Shown: positions 51,001 through 60,890, counted from the stretch's first letter. The stretch: 64,000 bases of DNA from Heterobilharzia americana (GCA_944470555.2 OX104129.1:53167998-53231997); one strand, 5' to 3'. The notes: a model not told the origin generated them from the letters alone. Numbers and translations are program-made.

Positions 51001-51464
51001 TACATAACATTCTTCTGAAACACGCGTTGGTCTTTGTGAACTGGTACCCACAAAAGATAAAATTATGACTGATTTCACAAGAAATTGACTACAAAAATGT
51101 ATTACTACAGCGGCTGGAAGTATAAAAGGTCAACCACTAAGAATCGAGGATGAAAAACTACAAACTATTAAGTTTTAGAATAAATGAAAGCAAATAACTT
51201 GAAATGAATTAAGCAAGAAGGACGAACACATGTGTAAACTGAAAGACTTACATTGACAGATTGTTTGCAAATTTCTTGAATGAGATTATAGTAAGCTCGA
51301 ATTCGACAAACTATCAGTTCAGCATGGGCAAGAGTTTGATGCAGTTCAGGAGTATCGGAAAATTCCTCAAATTTACTCAATGGATAACATAATTTTGAAG
51401 TCAATTCATCAAACGTAACCGGAGTGTCTCCGAAACACTGGACGAGATCTATACCAGCTGACAT
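26199..51464 (-). CDS. ACAP-type ArfGAP (BAR-PH-ArfGAP-ankyrin), six-exon gene model
   Basis: Joined coding exons are 51464-51252, 50258-48669, 43116-42693, 42002-41713, 40326-40117 and 26636-26199. Each junction has GT/AG ends and matching phase, giving 1054 residues. Domain order is BAR (about 1-270), PH (about 303-475, with an insertion), ArfGAP zinc finger (about 547-670), ankyrin repeats (about 766-905) and an acidic, Thr/Ser-rich tail. This is the architecture of animal ACAP/centaurin-beta proteins, which sense curved membranes, bind phosphoinositides and stimulate GTP hydrolysis on Arf6 at the plasma membrane and endosomes. Human ACAPs are about 740-830 residues, so this one is longer, mainly through the PH insertion, the linkers and the tail. 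The model comes from reading the sequence; no transcript supports it here. A 5' non-coding exon is possible. The family is secure; which ACAP paralogue it matches cannot be said. Confidence 0.9.
26898..27134 (-). pseudogene. RTE C-terminal fragment (copy A)
   Basis: A 78-codon open piece starting MLSMPNHRLPRHVML and ending NMSENRSQW. It corresponds to the conserved C-terminal part of schistosome RTE proteins after the RT domain (LGHVLRM...R.PRRA, GQ..TW, LPGWGPRD, MAQNRSQW). Copy B repeats it at 38755-38991 with only a few substitutions. Confidence 0.75.
27563..27793 (-). pseudogene. RT palm fragment with YADD (copy A)
   Basis: The open stretch carries the motif-B/C part of a reverse transcriptase, including LVDLKYADDIVMLGEDANKM followed by a SKNLSMF-x-IRFAPVK segment like the ...YGMCFAPSKCK segment of schistosome RTE proteins. 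The frame breaks just after FAPVK, where copy-specific sequence (tcaagagcgctac on the other strand) intervenes before similarity resumes. The catalytic residues are intact but the protein is not. Confidence 0.75.
30141..30203. repeat. (TA)n tract in ACAP intron 5
   Basis: Pure TA run of about 63 bp between RTE copy A and copy C, following a short GC-richer unclassified stretch (29.9-30.14 kb). Confidence 0.98.
30930..32830 (-). mobile_element. Older RTE-type remnant, copy C, split by an insertion
   Basis: Two blocks, about 30930-31450 and about 32640-32830, align at low identity with consecutive parts of copy A on the same strand. The first matches the C-terminal and post-RT part (compare gctgacccgccttccagtg with copy A gatcagcccgttcaggcag). 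The second matches the GVQKGC region (tggtggacaccactggtta). In copy A these parts are only about 240 bp apart; here about 1.2 kb intervenes. No open frame remains. Confidence 0.55.
34329..34398 (+). repeat. tRNA-like short repeat (weak)
   Basis: TGTGGCTCATTAGCTCAAGC (A-box like), then a degraded B-box before GAGCCCCACC. Confidence 0.4.
35945..36012. repeat. (TA)n tract in ACAP intron 5
   Basis: Pure TA run of about 68 bp, directly followed by a truncated tRNA-like repeat. Confidence 0.98.
36013..36060 (+). repeat. Truncated tRNA-like repeat joined to a (TA)n tract
   Basis: The B-box GAGTTCGAACCCC (36034-36046) with its 3' flank follows directly after the (TA)n tract; the A-box half is missing. 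Confidence 0.45.
36988..37062 (+). repeat. tRNA-like short repeat with paired T arm
   Basis: 75 bases with A-box-like TAGATGAGTTGGTAGAGC and a perfect T stem ACAGG/CCTGT closing the loop TTGGAAT (TTCGAAT expected). The acceptor ends pair only in part (GGGT/ACCC) and the anticodon arm does not fold well, so this is a tRNA-derived repeat or pseudogene rather than a working tRNA. Confidence 0.5.
37660..39077 (+). mobile_element. RTE-type retrotransposon remnant, copy B (inverted to copy A)
   Basis: Plus-strand reading gives VYKKGEKSS, GCID, SLDLKVISDSVDHEVLWQC (about 37.97-38.14 kb), then GVQKGCLMSSCLSNF (38.26 kb) and the C-terminal block at 38755-38991. From about 38248 to 39077 it is almost identical to the reverse complement of 27836-26814, apart from a deletion of about 186 bp that removes the YADD segment. 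Upstream of 38248 the two copies are clearly the same family but strongly diverged. The 5' limit is uncertain. It is non-functional. Confidence 0.78.
40117..40326 (-). CDS. ACAP exon 5 (ankyrin repeats 3-4)
   Basis: A 210-nt (70-codon) exon for residues 840-909. It begins IDIRDDQGRTALHHACRFG, continuing NGAD of exon 4, and includes DKDGKLPLDVALELANADIV and LLRLQRLNE, close to the last ankyrin repeat of human ACAP2 (DPLSIAVEAANADIVTLLRLARMNE). The acceptor is GTCGGTAAATAG|ATT, which has a weak local pyrimidine tract but a T-rich stretch just upstream. The donor AAG|GTAATC departs from GTAAGT at two positions. The frame is closed beyond both ends, so splicing is required. Confidence 0.9.
40327..41712 (-). 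other. ACAP intron 4
   Basis: 1386 bp, GTAAGT...ATAG, phase 0. It is AT-rich, and no repeat family or coding sequence was recognised. Confidence 0.85.
41713..42002 (-). CDS. ACAP exon 4 (ankyrin repeats 1-2)
   Basis: A 290-nt exon; the acceptor ATTTTCAG|AC supplies the two bases that complete the split Asn codon from exon 3. It encodes residues 743-839. The first ankyrin-like unit (about 766-805) is divergent and Ala/Leu/Gly-rich. The second is clear: PPLILASRTGSIAASEFLL then NGAD, matching TPLIQAVLGGSLVTCEFLLQNGAN of the family. The donor is GAC|GTAAGT, phase 0. Ankyrin repeats in ACAPs pack against the ArfGAP domain and contribute to partner binding. Confidence 0.88.
42003..42692 (-). other. 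ACAP intron 3
   Basis: 690 bp, GTAAGC...TCAG, phase 1. Nothing else was seen in it. Confidence 0.85.
42693..43116 (-). CDS. ACAP exon 3 (rest of ArfGAP and linker)
   Basis: A 424-nt exon for residues 602-742 plus one base. It starts VRSLTLDNWQPELL straight after HISK of exon 2, which is the ArfGAP sequence HxSKVRSLTLDxW seen across the family. It continues with LGNKFVNEIVEAN and the FEQRKVWIEAKWVRFKFA helix that closes the ArfGAP fold. The last ~70 residues are a polar Ser/Pro-rich linker with low conservation. The acceptor is TTCTTACAG|GTT; the donor A|GTAAGC leaves phase 1. An open frame runs past the donor to a stop near 42604, so retention of intron 3 would truncate the protein before its ankyrin repeats. 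Confidence 0.9.
43117..48668 (-). other. ACAP intron 2
   Basis: 5552 bp, GTGAGC...ACAG. Mostly AT-rich unique-looking sequence, with a GC-richer block at about 45.7-46.9 kb described separately. Short open frames in it show no family resemblance. Confidence 0.85.
45700..46900. other. GC-richer unclassified block in ACAP intron 2
   Basis: Composition shifts abruptly to more even base use, with open frames of 123 (45719-46090) and 118 codons (46531-46887) on the plus strand. Neither is recognisable. A segment near 45869-45918 recurs near 46813-46863 in direct orientation at about 80% identity (cores GAAAAGTAGTTAACTTGAAG and GAGAAGTAGTGAAACTGAAG). Probably part of a mobile element. Confidence 0.45.
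48669..50258 (-). CDS. ACAP exon 2 (BAR, PH, start of ArfGAP)
   Basis: A 1590-nt exon for residues 72-601. The acceptor is TTTTTTTTCTAG|ACC and the donor is AAG|GTGAGC. The first ~200 residues form the rest of the helical BAR domain. The PH domain begins with LEGYLFKRSGKKGWRTWARR, including the basic KxxxxRxW pattern expected for phosphoinositide binding, and ends with LWVNTLQSGLHEL. The ArfGAP zinc finger has the CX2CX16CX2CX4R signature: Cys565, Cys568, Cys585, Cys588 and the arginine finger Arg593, so the GAP site looks intact. Between PH strands (residues about 344-406) there is a helical-looking insertion of roughly 55 residues compared with human ACAP2. Confidence 0.93.
50259..51251 (-). 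other. ACAP intron 1
   Basis: 993 bp, GTAAGT...CTAG. It contains one tRNA-like short repeat (50452-50530). No other coding sequence was recognised. Confidence 0.85.
50452..50530 (-). repeat. tRNA-like short repeat in ACAP intron 1
   Basis: Minus strand: TATGGCTCATCGGTCTAGGC (A-box like) and GGGTCTGAATCCTG (B-box like) about 40 bases apart, the spacing of tRNA-derived SINEs. Confidence 0.5.
51252..51464 (-). CDS. ACAP exon 1 (start codon, first BAR helix)
   Basis: Encodes residues 1-71, starting MSAGIDLVQCFGDTP, which aligns with the VDFEECLKDSP start of ACAP proteins and then gives the first BAR helix. The ATG follows directly after CAG of an acceptor-like GGCACAG, and an in-frame TGA lies about 25 bp upstream with no other ATG between, so this ATG is the likely start. 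Either a 5'UTR exon is spliced immediately before it or the mRNA is trans-spliced here; the sequence cannot decide. The donor is AAT|GTAAGT, phase 0, joining to ACC of exon 2 and continuing the BAR alignment as SVN-TGEAF (family: IDTGKAF). Confidence 0.85.
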
Positions 51465-51769
51465 CTGTGCCGGTAAGAAAATAGTTCAGAAATAGAAATT
51501 TCGATTCTTATGCATACAATATGTCTAGTTAAAAAAGGAAAATGACATGAATCTATAGAAATAAGGTGGACGTAAACCAAAATCACTTGGTAAAAAAAAT
51601 GTTCAACGAAATAGAACAATACATAGACAAAGTATAGCCGGTGGCATTCTTTTATGATCAGTTTATAAATTAGTAGCAGATTGCATAGTTCAGGTTGACA
51701 TTTCTCACAGTTAAGTAATTTTTGAACTGCCCAACCGTGGTGTAAAAAAGGCTTTTATTAGAAACCACC

Positions 51770-51960
51770 CAACCAAGATCATAAGGTGTGACCTCTGGTA
51801 CAAAGATGTCATGGACTAACGAATGATCTAAACACCAGACAGCCGTTTCGCCAGTTCGCGACCGAGCTTATTAGCTGCGTGTCCGGACAAGTTCAGCTCA
51901 CACGGTCGAACTGCTCATATCACCGGTCATCCAATCTAAGATTTATCATTCGGGTCTGTG
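51770..51960 (-). mobile_element. SM-alpha-related SINE upstream of the ACAP start
   Basis: Minus strand: a B-box-like GCAGTTCGACCGTG, then TTGTCCGGACACGC, then a hammerhead-like core (51874-51838) and a GGTG tail. GC content is well above the surroundings. The plus-strand continuation to about 52080 (GCCGCTGATATGTTTGGCCC ... CCGTCCGGTGCTC) looks like part of a second related element. Confidence 0.5.
51838..51874 (-). ncRNA. Decayed hammerhead ribozyme core near the ACAP 5' end
   Basis: The 3' half is intact: CGAAACGGCTGTC, with GAAA and the GTC cleavage triplet. The 5' box reads CTAATAA instead of CTGATGA, so two core guanines are replaced by adenine. A short stem II (CGGT/ACTG) can form. 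Confidence 0.5.
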
Positions 51961-53049
51961 GGCTGGAATTACTCGGGCGTGCCGCTGATATGTTTGGCCC
52001 AAAACGAGCGCAATGACCGTCCGGTGCTCAGATCACTCTGAGCTGGCTAGCGAAACCTACAGATCAGTCTGCTTGGTTTTTAACCATTCACTTTGCTCAG
52101 TTGTATGCTTCGCATTATATTATCTTAAAAGGCAATTGGTCAAGAAAGTACTGCAAAGTATTAATGAATAGCTCAGCTTGTAAGTCGGTTATTGATCCGG
52201 TTTTCATAACCCTACGATTTACAGTTTTGGACTGACTTTCTGCTCATTAAAGTCAATGGAAGTAATTCGGTTTTCGAAGAGAATATTCACTTGTTTCATT
52301 TTTGTAAACGGTAGTACGTTGTGAATCAGTTATTCACATGTATATATACATGATTCATGAATATTTTAAGCACAGTCACCTGAAGTATATTTTTAACAGA
52401 GATTGGGAGTTGAACATGACTGACTTGTGCGTGAATCCTATTTATTAGAATGACGAATTATAACCCAGGTTGATCACCTTCAGACAGAATTGTAAGTATA
52501 CTGAAACAAAGCTATATAAAAGAAACTATTCGAACTAAATTTCAATTTCAATGCAGAATTGTGAGAAAGATAATAATAAATGATCGAGAGTTGAGGGGTG
52601 AAACGACTAGAGTGATTCGTAGACGGGAATCAGAAGACTGGTAATCAATTGAGTTCATAGTCTCAAAATGAAAATGTTTATCAGTAAAAACGGACTCTAC
52701 TTATGAGAGTTTGTAGTAACTTTAAGACAAGGAATAATTGATGCATTTAAAGAGGCAGGAGCCAATCAGAACGCTGGTGGGTTGTATGAAATAAGACCCA
52801 TATGTGGTAAAAAAGCGCAAAGAAAAATGGTTCGAAACGTACAGTTGGTAAATGGAATACAGGGGATATAGGCATACCTAACAGACACTACTTGAAAGCA
52901 AAAGGCTAGTTGACGAAATAGATAGAAATGGGAAACAGCAGTTATCAGAACTATTTTCAAGAAATATGAATCACTGATACAACTTAGGGGTAGGGAACTG
53001 ACGCAAATGACAGAACACTGGATTTCTAACTACCCTTCAATCAACTACT

Positions 53050-53790
53050 ATCTAGCAATAACTTGAATGGGATACTGCCACCAACTTTCGTATTCCTGTC
53101 ACAGTTAGGGAGGTAGTAACCAACCTGGTAGAGAGACACTGCCACAACACCTCACGACCAACAGACTCGAATGCCGTCTTTAGGTGAAATATGGAAGGTG
53201 TCAGTTGCCGGTAAGTATGACTGCGTTCCACAACCGGTCGAAAGGTAACGATTTGATCAATGCACCCCTGTCTAGGTTTAAGACCTAACTGGTTTGTTGA
53301 AGTCTGCTGTTCCCAGTCTCCAGTTGGGTGTCGGATAACTATGGACCGAAGGATCTTGAACACGAGGATAGTCAAACTGACCTCACAAGACATGTCTCCC
53401 TTCTTATCGACTGCAGTAATCAGTGATGTAGATCAGTGCAATGAGACTTCCCGTGATTTCCATGCGCCGCCTAGTATCTCCATTGCTCTAGTTAGTAACT
53501 TCCTACTTCTTTCCTTGAAAGCTTCGCTAGGCAAACCGCTATGTATCCTTTCAGGTTCGAAACAGCCTTATGAACTACGACAGATGGAACACGGACAGTT
53601 ACGTTCCATCCATGTTCGGGCTGGATGCTGGGCAACTGAAGCACTGACCTGGTCTAGTCGAACTGTGCTTTTAAGTGTTCTGTCCAAATTTCAAGCCCCT
53701 TGTTGTGAGAGATTATCAGGGATTCATCCAACCAACCATAGTCTCGTTCTGGCCAGTATCCCCTAATAACCATGAATTACTGCTGACTTC
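53050..53790 (-). mobile_element. RTE-type retrotransposon fragment upstream of the ACAP gene
   Basis: Minus-strand translation gives GLPSEAFKERSRKLVTRAME (about 53.5 kb), then GLKPRQGCIDQIVTFRPVVE and ESVGREVLWQCLS (about 53.15-53.3 kb). These are the N-terminal RT blocks of schistosome RTE elements (GCIDQI...DLKAAFDSVDREVLWQCLS). The YADD part and the 3' end are missing. The long plus-strand open frame over the same bases (53260-53766) is its antisense shadow. Confidence 0.75.
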
Positions 53791-56049
53791 TACCGTGTGC
53801 TGATGCTTTCTCTGTCTGTTTCCCTGTCTGACTGGGTAAAAGTGGCAATTAAACCATACCACCTGCCCCCAGAAATCACTACATACCCAACTTCACCTGA
53901 ATTATACATCACTAACCCGAAATATCCCAAGAATGGTTAGCTCGCATGAAGCGTGCCTAAAATACATGAGTACAACTTCCATGGGAATTGAAGAACATGA
54001 AAACAGAAATTTGTTAGCAGTTAATGATCCTGAAGAAGAGGAAGAGGAAGAGAAGTCGGTACTAGGTAATCTGAGGGGGAGGTATAGTAAACGGGAGGTA
54101 CATTAGAGGAACTGCTTGAAAATGTGATTGGCAATATTGGGCCTCATGAATTCAAATAACCATCCCATTTATTTGTTCCTATATTATTATTTGAACTTAA
54201 TAATCTCATCCTGGTCTTTTATATCCACAATCTAATTGACTTCTCAAGATCATGTTTTTTGGTTTCGGTTCATATACTTTACCTTCACCGACAACTTTTT
54301 CAAACTCCACAGATTGCTTCAGTCTCATTATTTGTACGTTCCAAACTTTGTCATACCTGCTCAGTCAACATTTTGTAGAGAAACTTGGTGCTAAAAATAA
54401 ACCATGAGTCAAATCGTGACGAACTCGCGATGAAATGCAGGACACATTGAGCCGGATAGTAGACAAAACATGGGGCCAGATATATTTAACACCACATTGC
54501 AATTAAATCATAATTTGTCAGGTGCTTGAAAAGAAATGAGGGGTAAAATTTCTTATCACGGGAGTTTTGTTTTGTTTTTACAGAATGCTAAGGACTTGAG
54601 TGAGAAAAGTTTCGTACAGTAATATAAATTTCATCATGCACTTCTAGAATAACGACTCTGTGCCATGATAACATATTCGATAACGGGATAGACGACTTTT
54701 TAGTTTATTTTCACTCCGAATGTCAAATTTGAAGGTCAGACTTCAAGGTGTACATGATGGCACTTCATTGATGGTTTATGATTGCAAATTTCTGTTGAAC
54801 TACATTTCAAGAACTTTTAAAAACAAAGTTGGGGGGAACAGTGTACCTATAGACAAATCCTGGTATAAACTACCACTTGTCCCTCTACCACATCAAAATT
54901 ACCTTTTAACTGCAGATTTTGGCGCAGTGCGAGAACGGTTATATGATAGATGGAAACGAATGAGACTATACAACACATTGGATCAGAACTAAACGGTTAT
55001 GGATAAAAATAAGGAAATGAGATGCAAACTTAAAAGCTAGACAGGAGAAACGCTGGGCGACAGTAATACATGGCATGGCAGAAAGAAATGTGAAACTTTC
55101 GAAGTTCGTCATTTAAATGCATCCCATCTATTCCCCCACATTTTGTTGTATGGGAAATTTGGTAGGCCAATAAAATTTCTTGTCCTTGAGAACCTGTTCA
55201 GATCCTTACACAGAAAATAAAATAAGCGATCATAGAGCCACAGAGAGAAGGCCTGGGATTGTTTACATTCATATCATAGATCAGGTGCTTTATAACCAAT
55301 CGATAGCATTATAATGTAATGCAAACATTTGGATGAACTTTTAAAAAGTATATATTACTATTTTAGGCATAAATAAATGGTCAGAAACTTTGGAAACTTA
55401 TGAATCAATTGTGTGTAGAGGTTTACTTGACCACTGCTTTAAATTTCTGAGTTAAAAACGAATCTGAAAAAAGCCTTCGTTACTGCACCATTCAATGTCA
55501 ACACAAAGTCGTCAAAGGATGAAATAATTCACATAGTTCTGTAAGAAATTGCAACCGGATTACCTCCAATCTAGGACTCTGAGGAATCATGTAGTACCAA
55601 TCCGGACAGCTTTAGAAAAGTGCCGATGAATACTTTATACGTCACAACTTTACCTGGAAGCTTTATTACTGCATCGTCTACTTTTAAAAACGCACCTGCG
55701 CCTTACAAGCCGGTCCAGTGTCCAATAGCCCTTTAACGAGCTTGTGTAAGCCAGTTGATTTCTTCCTGCTCGTTTCTCGGTCCTGAGGGACGTTTCCGGA
55801 TCTTTGGCGGACTCCGATGCAGTAGGTCTAGCCACTCGTCTGCTATAGCTCTGGTATACGAAACAGAAGGCTGGAAATTGGTTAAGTTGCCTGGGACTGT
55901 AATTCAGTTGGGTTCTTCAGATGTTGAGTTGCCAGAGAGTTGTTCGGACTGGTCGTCAGAAATAGTTTTGGATAGCGAAAGGATAACCTAGGAAGAAAAA
56001 TTTGTGTGAGTTAAACACAAAGAAAAGTGAACTGATGGAGTAATCTGCA
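53791..56049. other. Unassigned DNA between dead elements
   Basis: The first part is AT-rich with a short GAA/GAG-rich stretch near 54030-54055. A 90-codon open frame at 54720-54992 (plus) is unrecognised. From about 55640 composition becomes GC-richer, likely the edge of the CR1-like or another element. Confidence 0.35.
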
Positions 56050-57540
56050 TTCACCTTAAGGTGAGGGGGGTGCAAAGATATGTAGAACTTAGGTAGGTGA
56101 GACTAACTCATAGCGAGTGGAGGCGATGAAAAGAGCATAAACGATTACAGTGGGAATAAAACTGGTACGGGGGTAGCATGGTTGGAATGGTATGGCAGCA
56201 GTTAATTTCCTCGGCCTACTTTGTATTCCAACTAGATGTGCGTAAACCATGGGTCTCCACGTAACTATCTTGCCTTTCCTTGAATATTTCAACAGATCGG
56301 GTGGAGACGATATCTGGTGGTAGTACATTCCGCCGCCCAGAGACTTGAGGGAAGAAGAAGTAAGAACGCACACGAGTTTCGGATCTTTGGTGGGCAATTC
56401 TCTTAGGGCTCCCGCGGGGATCACTATAGTGGCCAGCTAGCAGCATTCCTCTATGTTGGGTGACTTAAGCTGTTTAGTGTTTTGCGAGTCATTATCAAAT
56501 CAATTCGTAACTTGCAGTAACTAACAAAGTATAGGCCTAGGTCTTTTAGCCCATCTTCATAAGGCTTTGTAGCATCCCAAAGACCCCTTTTGTGGTTCGC
56601 CTCTGAACCTTCTCCAGTAGGTCCGTGTCTTTTTTCAGTTGTAGAGAAGCGAAGACATTATGGACGTCAAAGTTGCGTCATGTGCAGGCCTGATAGCTTC
56701 AAAACGAGCTCTGAGGTTAGGGTACCTAGTTGTCTGCACACAAAGTGTAGTACACTGCATACCTTTAAGGCATCTCCCAGCTAATCGGAACTGGTGTCCA
56801 GTTTCTTCATCATCATTAGACCCAGGTATTTTCCTGCTGTGGTGTGAGATAGATGTGAACCGCAGAGAGAGAGTGGGAGTACTTTCTGCAGATTATGGGT
56901 GCGGAGAAACATGAACCAGCATTTATCCAGGTCAAACGCTAATTCGTCATTTGTCGCCCACTCCTCGAATGTTTTGAGATCTTTCTGTAGCGCATTCGAT
57001 CTCGTCCCAAATGTCGCTATCCTCCACAACTTGATGCTGTCAGCGTAGAGGAGAGTTGGAGAGCTGATATGCATCGAAGGGTCATTCGAGAACAGCAGGA
57101 CGAGGATGTTCCTCAAGTTGGGCGGACCCTTTTGACTTTCGTGCAGAACTCCCTACTGCCTAAGTAGTTATTCAGCCACGGCAGCACCTGGCCACCAGTG
57201 CCCAACCCAACCATTTCGCTTACTAGGATGGTGTGCGAGACAGTGTCAAGGGCTTTGGTAAAATTCAGAAAAATCGTGCGGACCTTGACCTTGAGACCCC
57301 AGCATACTGTTCAGCGGTCATAGGCCGCCAGGAGGGTGGAGGCACAGAACCTGCCCTTTCGGAGGCCATGATGAGCATCTCTGAGGGCTTGCTTTGTGTT
57401 TAGGTATTCTCTGATGCCGTGGTCGGCCACGGTTTTTGTGACTTTTGGCATTACTGCTCAGCTTGTGCACACTAATGTGCGGTCTGCTACAATTGTGGGA
57501 CCGTAGGTCCCGATTCACCCCGTTTTAAGAGCAATGCCCA
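56050..57540 (-). mobile_element. CR1/Jockey-like non-LTR retrotransposon remnant
   Basis: On the minus strand the order is HHGLRKGRFC...TLLAAYD (about 57.35 kb), FLNFTKALDTVSHTIL (about 57.25 kb), GGQVLPWLNNYLGSR (about 57.17 kb), then LLYADSIKLWR (57047-57036 for the YADS), WATNDELAFDLDKC and KYLGLMM. About 400 bp further comes VQRRTTKGVF, matching the conserved C-terminal VQRRATK of this class. The catalytic YADD reads YADS, and there are frameshifts and stops, so it is dead. SR1-type elements of schistosomes belong to this clade. Confidence 0.75.
56781..57116 (-). pseudogene. RT fragment with mutated YADS motif
   Basis: The longest surviving open piece of the CR1-like element (111 codons). 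It holds LLYADSIKLWR, in which the second Asp of the YADD metal-binding motif is replaced by Ser, and downstream WATNDELAFDLDKC. Loss of that Asp should abolish polymerase activity. The first part of the RT domain is in other frames further upstream on this strand. Confidence 0.7.
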
Positions 57541-60500
57541 CTATTCATCGTTTGATAATCGCCTGAAACAACGGGATCTTACTAACATCTGAAGATTTCT
57601 ATGGTCTGTTCGATGCAGTGTCATAGCTCAGTACCCGGTGGGTTTCATGCTGTCGTCACACAAATTTTCGTTAGAATGACAATTGTACTATCACGTTAAT
57701 GGACTCGTGGATGTGGTGGTTAGATTGCCGTTGTCTAACCGATTTGTAGCGTGCTATTGATTTTCTGAAATCTCAATTGTCCATTACTTGTTGCTTGCAA
57801 TATTTGCCAATAATTTATCACGATTTTCTGTCTCGTCTTCTTTTGCACAACACTCATCCGAAGGTGTAGACGGAGATCTGCTCCTACTACGATGAGAGCT
57901 GCTTCTTAGAATGTATGCCTCTGCCCTGCGTCACAATCTTGGAGGTGATAGTGAACGATCGGTGAAGGTGTAGCGTCACACACTCCCCCAAAATCAATGG
58001 CCCAGGATTTGACGACTTTCGACATCGATGCCGACCTTGATAGTCTAACTGAACTCGCCAAGCTGAAGGCACCCGGTCAAGCACCCTCACCATTTGGCAC
58101 GCTGTCGTGTTACGTTGCACTGCTCGTATTCGACTCCCTAGCCAGTTAGTTGGAACGCATCGGTTACTTGGCACAACCATCCAAATACACTATTCCATCC
58201 GACTTCTCTATCGTGTTCTTCCTTGATCTCGCATTCGTGGGTATATGGCAAGATCGAATAATTAGTGATTGGTCTTTGCGTCTGTCAAGTTTGCACCAAG
58301 ATAATCCCTAAAAGGGATTGGGCTATGGAAAATACGAAAGCGGACATTATTATCGGGAACATGAGCGGTCTATACAGAAGGCGGTTGCCTGCAAATGGGT
58401 ACTATACTGTAAAGTTTAGTGTTTTACTGCTGTCAGTCATACTTTCTGAATAAACAGAACCTACCAATTCCTTGGACTTCTCTTCATTGGTGTCACTGGC
58501 AACCTGAGACATGAAGATGGCCTTACCTGCAGAATTCGAAGACGGGTATAACTAGGCATTCCTACAGTGTTTCGAAAGGGTTGCGGATTGCCGTGAACCC
58601 AGAAACCAAAGTAAAAGACCGTGTTTTTGTGCGGTTCTTGGCAAATTGGGCAAGGGCAAAGCGTACAGCGGATGAAGGATGTTGGAAATGACATGTAGAA
58701 GGTGCTACCAGCTTGGGTGGCGCAGGAATTTGGCAGCGCGTTGGATTTGACGCAGGCTTGCTAGGGTTTGGAAGCAGGAGGCTGGGCACATATGGAGACC
58801 AACTAGGGCTGGCGACGCAAGACATGAATCTTGTCGGATGTACAATATCTGACATCTTTGAGGAATCCGAAGCACAACTGTTGTCAGAACGGCCTGTAGA
58901 GAGTGGGCCATTCGCCGCTGCTCAGTAGTGAGGCTTTTAGATGTAGCTCAATCCATGAATGTCAAACAGCAAAGTTCCTCAAGCAGCAGTTGGGTACAGT
59001 GGCAACGATCATAGAGGCACATGAGGCGGCATCCTTCAAGGAAAAACACGAAAAACCTACAACAGCAGATAGCGATACTGCGCGCAAAGGTTGACAGAGG
59101 TAAGGGTTGCTTTCTTTTCTGAGGGAATGACTTTTTAATCCCGAAGTTGCCCAGAGATGTAAAGACATAAGAGTTAACATGTGTGCAATGAATGTTCCCA
59201 CTTACTGCCAGTCACTTCAAGTGATCTGACGTAGGGATAAAGATGTTGTGTGCGTCGGGGTGCGCACAGGTGGTGGGAAATGGATTGGTTCAATAAACGG
59301 AGGGGCGGCAGTTTCGCTCACAGGGCAGGAGGGATGTCAGCATGTGCAGCCACTTCGTAGTCGATTCAGACCGTTAGTGGACATGTAATAGGGGCTTTAC
59401 AATTATTTTAAATGCTTAACCGTTTTATTTTCACATTAGTGATTTAACATGACAGAAGCCAGTTTACGGGCATCGTCACATTGACATGTGTCGAAAAATC
59501 TACTTTTTATCAGTCTCGAACGGTAGAGGGGGTATGTAATTAGAGTCTATTGATGAAGAGAATGTCAAGAGATCCCGCTAATTACGAAGCGAACAAAAAT
59601 ATCACTCTTCGGCTTATACGGAGCGTTAAAGTCCAGATAATAATGGATATTATCTTCGTATAATGGGTTTAACATGAGAGATACCAGTCTACAAGCGTCT
59701 TCAAATTGATAGTTCATGAAAGTTCGCGAAATATTATTTGGTATCAAATAATTCACAGATCAGGCCGTTTATGTGCGTATTCTTGTTAAAGCTTGCTGCA
59801 ACTCATGGGGCGGGCATGGGTTTTCATCCAACATCAGGCAGATGGGTCTCACTACTATGGACGAAAGCACGCAGCGTTTGGCGTTTGCGTCATATCCAGC
59901 CGACGCTGTTAGCTAAATTGCAGTTTGTTACTTAGCAATATAACCGTCCATTCATTAGAAAGTTCCTAGTTTTAGCTTTGGTAACCACAATGGACCAATG
60001 TATGCTGTCTGGAGTATCGGTAAGGTATCCGCAGTTGTGCAACCATGGCGAGTGTCTAAATCCATGCAGTTCCAGGTTACCAAGTTACGTTTAAAGATCA
60101 TATAGATTAATTCTATTGAGGACACTCGTTGCAGTGGACGAAAATAGGCGTTAAAACGGTTAATGGTCCAAATTTCAGTGTTTATACATAGACTTCGGGT
60201 ATCTTTTGTATTAGCGCAGGCAGCATCATTTGAGAAGTGTGTCTGACATGTAGTAACTTTCTTATGAAAAGATCACGCGATAGGAGTACTAGACAACATG
60301 TACCGTGGGGCTACTGGAGGTAAGTCACGTTCCGAGCCAATAGGTAAATTGGCTTCTAGTTTAATCATCTGTTCAGAGTGTTTGTGCTGCTATAACTATC
60401 GGGAAAGTGTAGACGGTTCGTCGCAAGAAGAATCGTAGCACTTACATGAGTTACTGTGAAGACGGTCCAGAAACCGCGAAATAGTGGACCCGGTCCAATA

Positions 60501-60890
60501 ATTATTGTCATGCGTGGTTGTGTTATTGAGACTAGACGTCAAAAATTCATCACCCATTTATGTGACCACCCCCTAACAGTGGGCTATGTCAGGGCAGGTC
60601 TCGTGAGGGATCATTGATACGAAAACGGGACAGTTGGCCACAAAGCGTAGACTACTTGCCATACATCAAAGTACTAAACCAGCAAAATTTCAGGCAATGC
60701 GAAGGCCCCAGAAACAGACGCTTGCCATGTTGAATCCAAATTACTGGCGTTTATTCATGGGAGATGGAGAACTGCATGCACATCATGATAGGATGACACT
60801 TAAAACACCATTGAAAACCGAGGGAGGAGCACATTTTTGATCTTCCATGTTCGTCTCCAAGTCCAGGAGGATGGATAGTTAAGGGTTCAG
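57540..60890. other. GC-richer, probably mobile-element-derived DNA without identified genes
   Basis: Base composition is more even than in the rest of the window and many short open frames overlap on both strands, as in the neighbouring dead elements. I could not match any of them to a protein family. A frame from 57998 (MAQDLTTFDIDADLDSL...) and one at 58903-59094 could be gag-like debris, but nothing in them proves it. Confidence 0.4.

Noticed and set aside
53260..53766. 168-codon plus-strand open frame
   Set aside because: It is antisense to the RTE fragment, whose minus-strand translation carries RT motifs.
54720..54992. 90-codon frame as a conserved exon
   Set aside because: The translation resembles no family I recognise and lies amid mobile-element debris; left unassigned.
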